DNA of 64,000 nt, from the NCBI GenBank assembly GCA_963695085.1, contig CAVOFV010000003.1, forward strand, positions 434,001 through 498,000, written 5' to 3'. This stretch comes from SG8-30 sp963695085 (GTDB lineage: Bacteria; Pseudomonadota; Gammaproteobacteria; Steroidobacterales; Steroidobacteraceae). A program made the translations under genes and the position numbers. Of this stretch, positions 9,259-16,884 are shown piece by piece (position 1 is the first letter of the stretch; each line of letters starts with the position of its first letter). The notes under the pieces are model-generated. The model was not told the origin of the DNA. It worked only from the letters and a program-made list of their open reading frames with translations, and did no database searches.

Positions 9259-9642
9259 TCAGTTGTTCCTGGCGCCCTGCTCCACCCACCTGCGCACCAG
9301 CAGTTGTTCGGCGGCGGCCAGCGGCTGGTCGCCGTGCGGCATGCGGATGGAGGGATCCGCGCGGCCCTCGATGAGCATGGTCAGCGCGCTCGACAAGGCG
9401 TCGCCCGGAATGACGACGGCGCCGAATTTCGTGCCCTTCATGAGCGCCTCGTAGCTCGCCATGCTGAGTCCGCTCGCCTCGTAACCGGCCTGTCCCGGCA
9501 CGTGGCAATGCCCGCAGCGCGCGACGAGCAGCGGCTGCACCTCGGCCGAAAAGCTGACCTCCGGTTCCGCCTTCGAACAGGCGCCGAGCGCCAGCGCGCC
9601 GAGCAGTGTGGGGACGAGCACGCGGGAGATGGCAACTGACAT
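9259..9642 (-). CDS. Monoheme c-type cytochrome-like lipoprotein
   Basis: A 127-residue exported protein with a lipoprotein signal peptide: hydrophobic residues 8-20 then LALGAC, with Cys22 as the likely lipidated residue. One heme-attachment motif, CGHCH, is at residues 43-47. The sequence after it resembles the planctomycete-type cytochrome c domain found in small exported proteins, including the PHGDQPLAAAEQLLVRRWVEQGA ending with a methionine just before it. The start at 9642 is chosen because GGAG lies 9 nt upstream; a longer frame to 9684 lacks support. Redox partner is unknown. The gene is convergent with the ALDH unit and divergent from the cyclase gene. Confidence 0.8.
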   Translation of the reverse strand: MSVAISRVLVPTLLGALALGACSKAEPEVSFSAEVQPLLVARCGHCHVPGQAGYEASGLSMASYEALMKGTKFGAVVIPGDALSSALTMLIEGRADPSIRMPHGDQPLAAAEQLLVRRWVEQGARNN

Positions 9643-9815
9643 GACGCTCACTCCAGGGCGAAACCGACGACCTTGGTGCCGCATACCTTACTGCGAAACC
9701 GGATATTTTCGTAGAAGCGTCTGCACGCGCCGCCCCGTGGGGGTTAAGCTTGGGTCCGGCCGTCCGGCGGCGCACGGTCCGGCGACGGGTACGGCGCGCC
9801 CAGGGGATGTACTCG

Positions 9816-10760
9816 ATGGCGATCAGGGTCCAGGAAATACACTACTTCGTGACCTGCACCGCACCCGCGGAAGAGGCCGCGGACCGCATGCAGGATTTTT
9901 ATACCGGCGTGCTCGACCTGGGTGCCGGCGCCGAACCGACCACGCCCCACGTTGCCTATGCCGTCGCCGACATCGCCGAAACCCGCAGCGAACTGGACCG
10001 GCTCGGCATCGAATACCAGGTGCTCGAGGGCGCCGGAAACTCGCGCGGCGCACAATTGCTGCTGAAGGACCCGGCCGGCAATCCGCTGGAAATCCACCAG
10101 GTAGGCACCTGCCGCTGCACGACCGCCACGCGCTCAGGCACGGCCGAAGCGTATACGCGCGTGCGCAGCGCCGTGATGTTCGCCGACATGCGCGGTTTCA
10201 CCAGCATCTCGGAGCGGCTCGCACCGGCCGAGGTCGTGCCGCTGCTCAACGAGTTTTTCGCCATGTTGACGGACACCACGCTCAGCCACGGCGGCACGGT
10301 GCTCAACATGGCCGGCGACGGCCTGATGGTCTGCTTCGGCGTGCCGCAGGAGCAATCCGACGCACCGGGGCGTGCCGTGGACGCCGCGCGGGAGATGCTT
10401 GGGCGCTTCGCCACCATGGCGCAGGACTGGAAACTGCGGCACGGCATCGACACCGGCCTGGGCATCGGTATCAACGTCGGCGAGGTGATCGCCGGCCATG
10501 TCGGTTCGGACAGCTACAAGAGCTACACCATCATCGGCGACACGGTCAACGTCGCGGCACGCCTCAGCCAGCGCGCGCGCGCCGGCGAGGCGTTGTTCTC
10601 GGGCGCCGTCAAGCGTTCGCTCGAGGAGACCGGTCATGACCTGCCGGCGCTCGAGCTGCCGGCGCTGCAGTTACGCGGCCGCGCCGGTCCCGTCGAGATC
10701 TTCTGCCTGCCGGCCATGGACCGGGTCGACTTCCGGCCCGAGGCGGTCACCAGCCGCTGA
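9816..10760 (+). CDS. VOC/glyoxalase-like domain fused to class III nucleotidyl cyclase
   Basis: Residues 1-100 form a VOC (glyoxalase/bleomycin resistance-like) domain (EIHYFVTC, DFYTGVLDLG, HVAYAVADI, LLLKDPAGNPLEIHQ). Residues 113-300 form a class III adenylate/guanylate cyclase domain. Metal-binding Asp124 (FADMRGF) and Asp168 (AGDG), and transition-state Asn245 and Arg249 (VNVAAR), are present. The position normally held by the adenine-selecting lysine is Asn164, and the partner position before YTIIGD is Ser236, so nucleotide preference is open. Length is 314 residues. The start is set by AGGGG 9 nt upstream; an in-frame ATG three codons earlier is possible. A small-molecule-sensing role for the VOC part is inference. 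Confidence 0.87.
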   Translation: MAIRVQEIHYFVTCTAPAEEAADRMQDFYTGVLDLGAGAEPTTPHVAYAVADIAETRSELDRLGIEYQVLEGAGNSRGAQLLLKDPAGNPLEIHQVGTCRCTTATRSGTAEAYTRVRSAVMFADMRGFTSISERLAPAEVVPLLNEFFAMLTDTTLSHGGTVLNMAGDGLMVCFGVPQEQSDAPGRAVDAAREMLGRFATMAQDWKLRHGIDTGLGIGINVGEVIAGHVGSDSYKSYTIIGDTVNVAARLSQRARAGEALFSGAVKRSLEETGHDLPALELPALQLRGRAGPVEIFCLPAMDRVDFRPEAVTSR

Positions 10761-10763
10761 GTC

Positions 10764-11459
10764 CTACCACTGCGCGCGGCCGGGCAGCAGCCCGGCCAGT
10801 TCGGCGCGCGTCAGGTCGCGCCACTGGCCCCGCGCGAGCCCGGTCAGCGTCACATTGACGATCCGCACGCGCTGCAGGCGGCGGACCGTGTAGCCGAAGT
10901 GCTCGCACATGCGGCGAATCTGCCGGTTGAGGCCCTGGGTCAGCACGATCCGGAAGACGTTGCGGGACACACGCTCGGTGCGGCACGGACTCGTGACCGT
11001 GTCGAGCACCGGCACGCCCGCGGCCATGCCCTCCAGGAACGCGCGGGTCAGCGGCCGGTCCACGGTCACCAGGTATTCCTTCTCGTGGCCGTGTTCGTGG
11101 CGCAGGATCTCGTTGACGATGTCGCCGTTGTTGGTCAGCAGGATCAGGCCCTCGGAGTCCTTGTCGAGCCGGCCGATCGGGAAGATCCGCTCGCGGTGGC
11201 CGATGAAGTCCACGATGTTGCCGCGCACGCCGCGCTCGGTCGTGCAGGTGATGCCGACGGGCTTGTTGAGCGCCAGGTACACGTGCCGGCTCGGCGCCCG
11301 CAGCGGCCGGCCGTCCACCCTCACCTCGTCGCCCTCCCCCACCTGCGCTCCGAGTTCCGCCGCCCGGCCATTCAGCGTGACCCGGCCAGCGGCGATCCAC
11401 CCATCCGCCTCGCGCCTCGAGCAAACGCCGGTCTCGCTGATAAACTTGTTGAGCCTCAT
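10764..11459 (-). CDS. rluF: 23S rRNA pseudouridine synthase, RluF type
   Basis: A 231-residue RsuA/RluB/E/F family pseudouridine synthase. An S4 RNA-binding domain covers about residues 1-50 (MRLNKFISETGVCSRREAD), followed by the catalytic domain with Asp99 in GRLDKDSEGLILLTN and the C-terminal GLNRQIRRMCEHFGY block. These features match RluF, which modifies U2604 of 23S rRNA. The E. coli protein has a basic C-terminal extension that is absent here. The frame stays open upstream of the ATG at 11459, but the S4 start is unambiguous. The gene ends 3 bp from the convergent cyclase gene and diverges from the SUI1 gene. Confidence 0.88.
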   Translation of the reverse strand: MRLNKFISETGVCSRREADGWIAAGRVTLNGRAAELGAQVGEGDEVRVDGRPLRAPSRHVYLALNKPVGITCTTERGVRGNIVDFIGHRERIFPIGRLDKDSEGLILLTNNGDIVNEILRHEHGHEKEYLVTVDRPLTRAFLEGMAAGVPVLDTVTSPCRTERVSRNVFRIVLTQGLNRQIRRMCEHFGYTVRRLQRVRIVNVTLTGLARGQWRDLTRAELAGLLPGRAQW

Positions 11460-11558
11460 GCCGTGCGACTCACGCCCACCTGCCCCCGCCGCCGAAGGAT
11501 GCGATGATACGCGGCCTGGCCGGGCCGGGTCGCCCGGGCCCCGACGCGGAACCGGACC

Positions 11559-11918
11559 ATGAAGCGAAGCCCGCCGCCCGCCATCGTCTACACCACGGGA
11601 CTCGGCACGGTCTGCACGGGTTGCCGGCGGCCGGTCGGCCAGTGTGCGTGCCGCACGCCGCAGGGGCATGCCGCGCGGGACGGCGTCGTGCGCGTGTCGC
11701 GGGACGTCGCGGGCCGCAAGGGCAAGGGCGTGTCGGTCGTGTCCGGGCTGCCGCTCGGACCGCCGGAACTCGAGGCGCTGGCCGCAGTCCTCAAGAAGCG
11801 CTGTGGCTCGGGCGGCACGGTGCGCGAAGGCCGCATCGAGATCCAGGGGGAACACCGCGAGCGAATCGTGGCCGAACTCGGGAAACTAGGCTACAAGGTG
11901 AAGCGCGCCGGCGGCTGA
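11559..11918 (+). CDS. yciH: SUI1/eIF1-like translation factor (YciH type)
   Basis: A 119-residue protein of the SUI1 family, the bacterial relatives of eukaryotic initiation factor eIF1. The C-terminal half carries the family core: GLPLGPPELEALAAVLKKRCGSGGTV, then IEIQG and a final KLGYKVKRAGG. The N-terminal part has CxxC and CxC pairs (CTGCRRPVGQCAC), seen in several YciH homologues and possibly a small metal site. It diverges from rluF, with a 99-bp gap that must hold both promoters. Its exact role in bacterial initiation is not settled. Confidence 0.88.
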   Translation: MKRSPPPAIVYTTGLGTVCTGCRRPVGQCACRTPQGHAARDGVVRVSRDVAGRKGKGVSVVSGLPLGPPELEALAAVLKKRCGSGGTVREGRIEIQGEHRERIVAELGKLGYKVKRAGG

Positions 11919-11949
11919 GGGCTGCGGCGCCGTTCAGGGCAACAGGGAG

Positions 11950-12531
11950 ATGAGCATGATGTACTTGCTGGCGGGACTGGTCGTATTCCTGGGCGCGCAT
12001 TCGATCTCGATCGCCGCCCCGGCCTGGCGCGACGGCATGGCCGCGCGCCTCGGCGAACAGAAATGGAAGGCGATCATCGGCCTCGTGTCGATCGCCGGAT
12101 TTGTGCTGCTCGTGTGGGGCTACGGCCAGGCGCGGCTCGACCCGGTCGTGCTGTACGTGCCACCCACCTGGCTGCGTCACCTCGCCCTGCTGCTGCTCGT
12201 GCCGGTGTTCCCGCTGCTGCTGGCCGCGTACCTGCCAGGGCGGATCAAGACCGCCGCCAGGCACCCGATGCTGGCGGCAGTGAAATTGTGGGCGCTGGCC
12301 CACCTGCTGGCGAACGGCATGGCGGCGGACGTGTTGTTGTTCGGCGCCTTCCTGGCGTGGGCGGTCGTGGACCGCATCTCGCTCGGCCGGCGGCCGCTGC
12401 GCCCGGTCGGCGGCGCCCCGCCGTCGCGGTTCAACGACGCGATCGTCATCGTGGCCGGGCTGGCCCTGTACGTCGTGTTCGTGGGCTGGGCGCACCTGTG
12501 GCTGATTGGCGTCCCGCCGGTCGCCAACTGA
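11950..12531 (+). CDS. NnrU family membrane protein
   Basis: A 193-residue integral membrane protein with about five hydrophobic segments, matching the NnrU family (GAHSISIAAPAWRD, LRHLALLLLVPVF, RHPMLAAVKLWALAHLLANG, WAVVDRISL). NnrU was described next to nitric oxide and nitrite reductase genes, and a relation to nitrogen oxide metabolism is assumed, but the biochemical role is unknown. The start has GGGAG 5 nt upstream. It lies 31 bp after the SUI1 gene and could share its transcript. No denitrification enzyme is present nearby. Confidence 0.88.
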   Translation: MSMMYLLAGLVVFLGAHSISIAAPAWRDGMAARLGEQKWKAIIGLVSIAGFVLLVWGYGQARLDPVVLYVPPTWLRHLALLLLVPVFPLLLAAYLPGRIKTAARHPMLAAVKLWALAHLLANGMAADVLLFGAFLAWAVVDRISLGRRPLRPVGGAPPSRFNDAIVIVAGLALYVVFVGWAHLWLIGVPPVAN

Positions 12532-12586
12532 GCGCGCCGGCCGGACCGGCTACGCCGCGGTGACCGCACATCGAGACAGGTGAACG

Positions 12587-13309
12587 ATGGGACGAATGTT
12601 CGAAGTCCGCAAGCACGCGATGTTCGCGCGGTGGAACCGCATGGCGAAGCAATTCGCGCGCATCGGCAAGGACATCACGATCGCGGTCCGCCAGGGTGGC
12701 GCGGAACCCGCCAACAACCCCGTCCTGCGGCGCGTCATCCAGAACGCGCGTTCGATCAACATGCCCATGGACAAGGTCGAATCCGCCATCCGGCGCGCGT
12801 CCGGGCAGGAAGCGACGGACTACCTGGAGGTCCTGTACGAGGGCTATGCGCCGCACGGCGTGGCGGTGCTGGTCGAGACGGCGACCGACAACCCGACGCG
12901 GACCGTCGCCAGCGTACGCAATATCTTCAGCAAGTTCGGCGGCAACCTCGGCAGCGCCAACAGCGTCAGCTTCCTGTTCCGCAAGATGGGCGTGTTCCGG
13001 CTCGACCCGGCGGGCGTCGACCAGGACGACCTCGAGCTGTACCTGATGGACCACGGGCTCGACGAAATGGGCGAATCCACCGGCGAACAGGGTGAGCCGC
13101 AGCTGGTGGTGCGCTGCGCGTTCGAGGACTTCGGGCAGGTGCAGAAGGCCCTCGAGGACCGCGACATCACCCCGCTCTCGGCCGAGTACGAGTTCATCTG
13201 CACGGTACCGACCGTCCTGCCGGAGGGGCTGGCAGCCGAATCGCTCGCGCTGATTGACAAGCTCGAGCAGGACGACGACGTGCAACGGGTGTTTCACACG
13301 CTGGCCTGA
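12587..13309 (+). CDS. YebC/PmpR family protein (short YeeN-type)
   Basis: A 240-residue YebC-family protein. The start region MGRMFEVRKHAMFARWNRM, then NNPVLRRVIQNARSINMPMDKVESAIRRASG, the central YEGYAPHGVAVLVETATDNPTRT and the C-terminal VPTVLPEG block are all family signatures. The opening differs from YebC proper (MAGHSKW) and matches the YeeN/YebC2 group. Members act as DNA-binding regulators or as translation factors that relieve ribosome stalling. Which applies here cannot be told. It is transcribed alone, 56 bp after the NnrU gene. Confidence 0.9.
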   Translation: MGRMFEVRKHAMFARWNRMAKQFARIGKDITIAVRQGGAEPANNPVLRRVIQNARSINMPMDKVESAIRRASGQEATDYLEVLYEGYAPHGVAVLVETATDNPTRTVASVRNIFSKFGGNLGSANSVSFLFRKMGVFRLDPAGVDQDDLELYLMDHGLDEMGESTGEQGEPQLVVRCAFEDFGQVQKALEDRDITPLSAEYEFICTVPTVLPEGLAAESLALIDKLEQDDDVQRVFHTLA

Positions 13310-13378
13310 GCAGCCGGCGTCCCCGGCGCCGCGGCCGCCAGGGCCGGCGCGATCCCGTGCCGGCCGCACCCTCCGCGG

Positions 13379-13648
13379 TCAGCGCTTCCAGGGCCTCAGC
13401 GCGCGCCGCCCGTTGCGCGATGCCGGCTGGCGGTCATCGACGTCGGGATCGTGTTCGATCGCCCAGCGTTCGCGGAAGGACTGCAGGGCCTCGCTGTTGA
13501 CGCCCGCGTGACGATTCGACAGCAGCAGCGCAGACGGCGAGCAGACCCGGGCGCGGATCAGGCCCAGGTCGCAGGCTGCATCGAACACGCTGGGATACCA
13601 GCGCTCCCAGCCGGGCATGATGCGGTCGAGCTGCTCGCGCAGGTTCAC
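13379..13648 (-). CDS. Hypothetical protein
   Basis: An 89-residue open frame with no recognised domain. It is rich in Trp and charged residues (LREQLDRIMPGWERWYP, then LRARV-type and SNRHAGVNSEALQSF segments). A GTG at 13648 has GGAG 5 nt upstream, which is the main support. Codon use looks coding, whereas the plus-strand frame over the same bases is arginine- and proline-rich. There is no signal peptide or membrane segment. It could be a genuine small protein or the remnant of a longer one. The 70 bp on its 3' side and the 185 bp between it and the HicA-like gene show nothing further. Confidence 0.4.
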   Translation of the reverse strand: MNLREQLDRIMPGWERWYPSVFDAACDLGLIRARVCSPSALLLSNRHAGVNSEALQSFRERWAIEHDPDVDDRQPASRNGRRALRPWKR

Positions 13649-13833
13649 GCCGTCTCCGTACTGCCCATCCTGCACCGGAACCTATACCCGTTGGCCGCCG
13701 TGGGCAATGTGAACCCGTCACGGAAACCCGCCCATCCGCACGGCCGGTTGCTGCGGCTTGTGCTGGTGGCGCACGCCCGGCGGAAGCCACAAGATATCGA
13801 CCGGACGCGGGGTGGCCGCGGGGGTCGCGCACC

Positions 13834-14109
13834 ATGAGCCATAAGCACGAGAATTTCCTTCGCACGATCTTCCACGACCCGATCAGCGGCAACATCCACT
13901 GGCGCGAGGTCGAATCGCTGTTGCGGCACCTCGGCGCCGACATCGAGCAGCTGACCGGCGCCCGCCTGCGCGTGACGCTGAATGGCGCCGAAGGTATCCT
14001 GCACCGCCCGCACCACAGCAACGTGCTGGATCGTTCCGGCGTCAAGCACGTGCGTGAGTTCCTGGCGCGCGCGCGCGCCACGCCGTCGCAATATGCGGAG
14101 CGCGGCTAG
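13834..14109 (+). CDS. HicA-like small protein
   Basis: A 91-residue protein resembling the HicA fold, a small double-stranded RNA-binding-like domain. The pattern WREVESLLRHLGADIEQLTGARLRVTL, then an HRPHHSN segment where HicA has its catalytic His, then a C-terminal helix VREFLARA, fits the family. Toxins of this family cleave mRNA and are encoded with a HicB antitoxin, but no hicB-like gene flanks it, so a stand-alone, non-toxin homologue is likelier. No good ribosome binding site precedes the ATG. Confidence 0.65.
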   Translation: MSHKHENFLRTIFHDPISGNIHWREVESLLRHLGADIEQLTGARLRVTLNGAEGILHRPHHSNVLDRSGVKHVREFLARARATPSQYAERG

Positions 14110-14183
14110 TTCATGCACATGCCGTGCGCGCTGCACAGTGCAGGCAGGGACCAGCAAGGCGGATGACACGGCCCGGAAGAGAA

Positions 14184-14600
14184 ATGCACGACACCTCGCA
14201 CGAACCGGACGGCACGCCTCGGGATGGCGACCGGGGCCAAGCGCCGTGCCGGCTCACCGGCCGCCTGGGCCGTGAGATGCGCACCATCTCGCGCATGGTG
14301 CGGATCTACTGCCGGGACCACCACGGCGGCCCGCCCGACGGCACCTGCAGCGATTGCGCCGCGTTCCTCGTCTACGCGGAGCGGCGGCTCGTGAAGTGTC
14401 CGTACGGGGCCGACAAGCCGACCTGCTCGAACTGCCCGATCCACTGCTACAAGCCGGAGCCACGACAGTTCGCCCACGAGATGATGCGCTACTCAGGCCC
14501 GCGCATGACGCTGCGCCATCCGTGGCTGGCGCTCATGCACCTGCTTGACGGCCGCCGCAGGGTCGAGCATCCGATGGCGGCGCGCCGCCGGCAGCGCTGA
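14184..14600 (+). CDS. ygbA: Nitrous oxide-stimulated promoter family protein (YgbA-like)
   Basis: A 138-residue protein matching the YgbA/NO-responsive family. The core is RMVRIYCRDHHG followed by cysteines in CSDCAAFLVYAERRLVKCPYG and PTCSNCPIHCY, then REMMRYSGPRM-type residues, suggesting a metal or Fe-S site. In enterobacteria ygbA is repressed by NsrR and induced by nitric oxide; its function is poorly known. GGAAGAG lies just before the chosen ATG; another ATG at 14163 is possible. With the NnrU gene 2 kb upstream, it is a second hint of nitric oxide physiology. Confidence 0.82.
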   Translation: MHDTSHEPDGTPRDGDRGQAPCRLTGRLGREMRTISRMVRIYCRDHHGGPPDGTCSDCAAFLVYAERRLVKCPYGADKPTCSNCPIHCYKPEPRQFAHEMMRYSGPRMTLRHPWLALMHLLDGRRRVEHPMAARRRQR

Positions 14601-14653
14601 GTCCGGCGAAGTACCCGCCTGGCCGGCGCGCTGCGCTGCCTGCGTGGAACTTG

Positions 14654-15271
14654 CTAGGCAAAGACCCGTTGCAGCAACAGGTGCGTCGGCACGAAGACCA
14701 GCACGACAAAGCCCGCGAACAGCACCGCCAGATAAGCCGCGGCCGGCCAGTCCGGCTGCACGCGACCAAGGCCGTGGCTCCAGTTGATGTTCTCCTGCGG
14801 CGAGCCGAGCAGCCGGCTGGCGGGCAGCAGCACTGCGCCCAGCAGCACCGCGCCGGTCAGGCCGATGCCGGCTGCGTAGCCATAGCTCGAGAGCATCCAC
14901 AGCAGGACCAGGGGCAGCGGCACGTGGAACAGCGACAGCAGCTTCAGCATGCGCGGCCGCTCGGCCTCGAACATGTACTCCGTCAGGCCGGTGATCCGGC
15001 GCCTCAAGAGGAGCCGCAGCAACAGGTCGGCGTTCCACAGCAGTTCGGGTAGCAGCGCCGCGGCCGCCAGCACGCTGGCGAGGGCCGCACTCTCCAGCCA
15101 CATGGCGGGCACCGCCCCAATGAAGGCGATATCCGACAGCCACAGGAAATTGCGCCAGCCGTAGTGCCTGAGCCAGACCACGACCACGACGAGGACGAAG
15201 GCCGTGTAGAGGGCCTTGCACCACAGCGGGATGGTCGTGAAGTCGGGCAAGGTCTGCTCCACGGCGGGCAT
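14654..15271 (-). CDS. Hypothetical integral membrane protein
   Basis: A 205-residue protein with about six hydrophobic segments (near residues 15-33, 42-75, 110-130, 134-152 and 180-200) and one cytoplasmic-type loop rich in Arg and Glu (RRRITGLTEYMFEAERPRML). A short conserved-looking stretch, SPQENINWSHG, lies between the later helices. I do not recognise a characterised family. It is convergent with the ygbA-like gene and divergent from the nuo operon. No signal of transfer or decay is seen. Confidence 0.75.
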   Translation of the reverse strand: MPAVEQTLPDFTTIPLWCKALYTAFVLVVVVVWLRHYGWRNFLWLSDIAFIGAVPAMWLESAALASVLAAAALLPELLWNADLLLRLLLRRRITGLTEYMFEAERPRMLKLLSLFHVPLPLVLLWMLSSYGYAAGIGLTGAVLLGAVLLPASRLLGSPQENINWSHGLGRVQPDWPAAAYLAVLFAGFVVLVFVPTHLLLQRVFA

Positions 15272-15447
15272 CCGGCCACTTTACACGGGGCCGGCCGAGG
15301 ACCACACGCTTGCCCTGCGCGCGGACCGGTCGCCCAAATCGCGGAATCAGGCCGCCAGGCGCCTTCCGAACGGCCCCCGCAAAGCCAGGATGCGGGCGGC
15401 GGACAGACGTGAAAACCCCTAATCCAATGGGCTGCCCGATCCGCTAG

Positions 15448-15453
15448 TATAAT
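15448..15453 (+). promoter_or_regulatory. Candidate -10 box of the nuo operon
   Basis: A perfect TATAAT lies 81 bp upstream of the nuoA ATG in the 263-bp divergent gap that precedes the operon. No convincing -35 element is found at 16-18 bp, so strength or activator dependence is unknown. Confidence 0.5.
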
Positions 15454-15534
15454 TCCGTAGTTCCCCTGCAGCCGATACTTGGTAGAAAGCGCGCCTCACG
15501 CGCTCATGGAGTGGATTGTCCCGAACCCCCCACC

Positions 15535-15903
15535 ATGATCAACCAGTACGCCGTCTTCCTGATGTACCTGCTCGCGATCCTCGGTTTCGTGGGCATCACG
15601 CTGCTCATGAACCGCATGCTGGGCCCCAAGCCGGTCGCCACCGCAGCCAAGCTGGAGCCCTTCGAGTGCGGTGCGACGCCGGTGGACGTGCTGAACGTCA
15701 AGGCGGTCCCGGTCAAGTACTACGCGGTGGCGGTCATCTTCATCCTGTTCGACCTGGAAACGGTGTTCCTGTTCATCTGGGCGCTGGGCGCCCAGCCGCT
15801 GAACGGGCTCATGTTGCTGATTTTCGCGATTTTCTTCGCCTTGCTGGTGCTGATCGTGCTGTACGTGTGGAAGGCCCGGCTGCTGGAAGACGTGACGGAG
15901 TGA
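15535..15903 (+). CDS. nuoA: NADH-quinone oxidoreductase subunit A
   Basis: The first gene of complex I, encoding a 122-residue membrane subunit with three transmembrane helices (residues about 4-25, 60-83 and 88-110). The loop LEPFECGATP and the acidic helix FILFDLETVFLF are the standard NuoA signatures near the quinone tunnel. The ATG at 15535 gives the usual N-terminus; a GTG eight codons upstream is in frame but would add a Pro-rich tail. No clear Shine-Dalgarno sequence is seen. It is followed 4 bp later by nuoB. Confidence 0.96.
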   Translation: MINQYAVFLMYLLAILGFVGITLLMNRMLGPKPVATAAKLEPFECGATPVDVLNVKAVPVKYYAVAVIFILFDLETVFLFIWALGAQPLNGLMLLIFAIFFALLVLIVLYVWKARLLEDVTE

Positions 15904-15907
15904 TGCC

Positions 15908-16393
15908 GTGAACGATGTCGCCCGCCGCCCCATGCCGGGGCTTGAATACATGACCACGAAGAAGGACGAGCTGGTGGGCTGGGCCCGCAAGTTCTCGCTG
16001 TTCCCCTACCCGTTCGTAACCGCTTGTTGCGGCATGGAATTCATGTCGGTCAGCACCACGCTGTATGACACCGACCGCTTTGGCGCCGCGCTGCCGCGTT
16101 TCTCCCCCAGGCAGTCCGACCTGCTGATGGTGGTTGGCACGGTCACTCACAAGCAGGCCCCGGTGCTGAAGAGGATCTACGACCAGATGTGCGAGCCCAA
16201 GTGGGTCATCGCCTTCGGCGTGTGCGCAAGCAGCGGCGGTTTCTACCAGAACTACGCGGCGGTGCCGGGCATCGACAAGATCATCCCGGTGGACATCTAC
16301 ATCCCGGGCTGCCCGCCGCGCCCGGAAATGGTGATCGACGGCATCATGCGGCTGCAGGAAAAGATCGCCGCTTCGCAGCACCCGCTGGTCTAG
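15908..16393 (+). CDS. nuoB: NADH-quinone oxidoreductase subunit B
   Basis: A 161-residue peripheral-arm subunit carrying iron-sulfur cluster N2, which passes electrons to quinone. Its four cysteine ligands are visible: the tandem pair in TACCGMEFM, one in GVCASSGGFY, and one in PGCPPRPE. The GTG start is 4 bp after nuoA. Length and sequence are standard for proteobacterial NuoB. Confidence 0.97.
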   Translation: MNDVARRPMPGLEYMTTKKDELVGWARKFSLFPYPFVTACCGMEFMSVSTTLYDTDRFGAALPRFSPRQSDLLMVVGTVTHKQAPVLKRIYDQMCEPKWVIAFGVCASSGGFYQNYAAVPGIDKIIPVDIYIPGCPPRPEMVIDGIMRLQEKIAASQHPLV

Positions 16394-16410
16394 ACAGAGA
16401 GATTCCAAAG

Positions 16411-16884
16411 ATGACTGCAGGCGTGTTCGAAGCGTTGACGGAGCGACTGACGGCCGGGGGCCGGCAGCCGACCCTGTCGCACGGCATTCTCGTCGTGGAC
16501 ATACCGCGCGAGGCCTTGCTCGCCACCGTCGGCATGCTCAGGTCGGACTTCCAGTTCGACCTGTTCCTCGACGTCACGGCCGTCGACTGGCCGGAACGCG
16601 AACCGCGTTTCGATGTCGTGTATCACTTCTACTCGACCCGGCACTTCGTGCGGGTGCGCGTGAAGACCCAGGTCGGTGCGGCGGACACGGCCGTCGATTC
16701 GCTGACCGGCCTGTTCGGCGCTGCGCGCTTCATGGAGCGCGAGTGCCACGAAATGTATGGAATCGCCTTTCGCGGCAACGACGACCTGCGCCCGATCCTG
16801 CTCTACGAGGGGTTCGAGGGGCACCCGCTGCGCAAGGACTACCCCAAGACCCGCGAGCAGCCGCTCGTGCCCTACCGCAAGTGA
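16411..16884 (+). CDS. nuoC: NADH-quinone oxidoreductase subunit C
   Basis: A 157-residue 30-kDa-type peripheral subunit with the family signature ERECHEMYGIAFRGNDDLRPILLYEGFEGHPLRKDYP. NuoC is separate from NuoD here, unlike the fused NuoCD of E. coli. The ATG follows nuoB by 17 bp, with GAGAG upstream. Its stop codon overlaps the nuoD ATG by one base (TGATG). Confidence 0.96.
   Translation: MTAGVFEALTERLTAGGRQPTLSHGILVVDIPREALLATVGMLRSDFQFDLFLDVTAVDWPEREPRFDVVYHFYSTRHFVRVRVKTQVGAADTAVDSLTGLFGAARFMERECHEMYGIAFRGNDDLRPILLYEGFEGHPLRKDYPKTREQPLVPYRK

Noticed and set aside
13451..13837. Plus-strand frame opposite the small hypothetical gene
   Set aside because: It is a low-complexity, Arg-rich translation; the minus-strand frame has better composition and a ribosome binding site.
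15272..15534. tRNA or secG upstream of nuoA, common in Pseudomonadota
   Set aside because: No cloverleaf or SecG-like frame was found in this gap.
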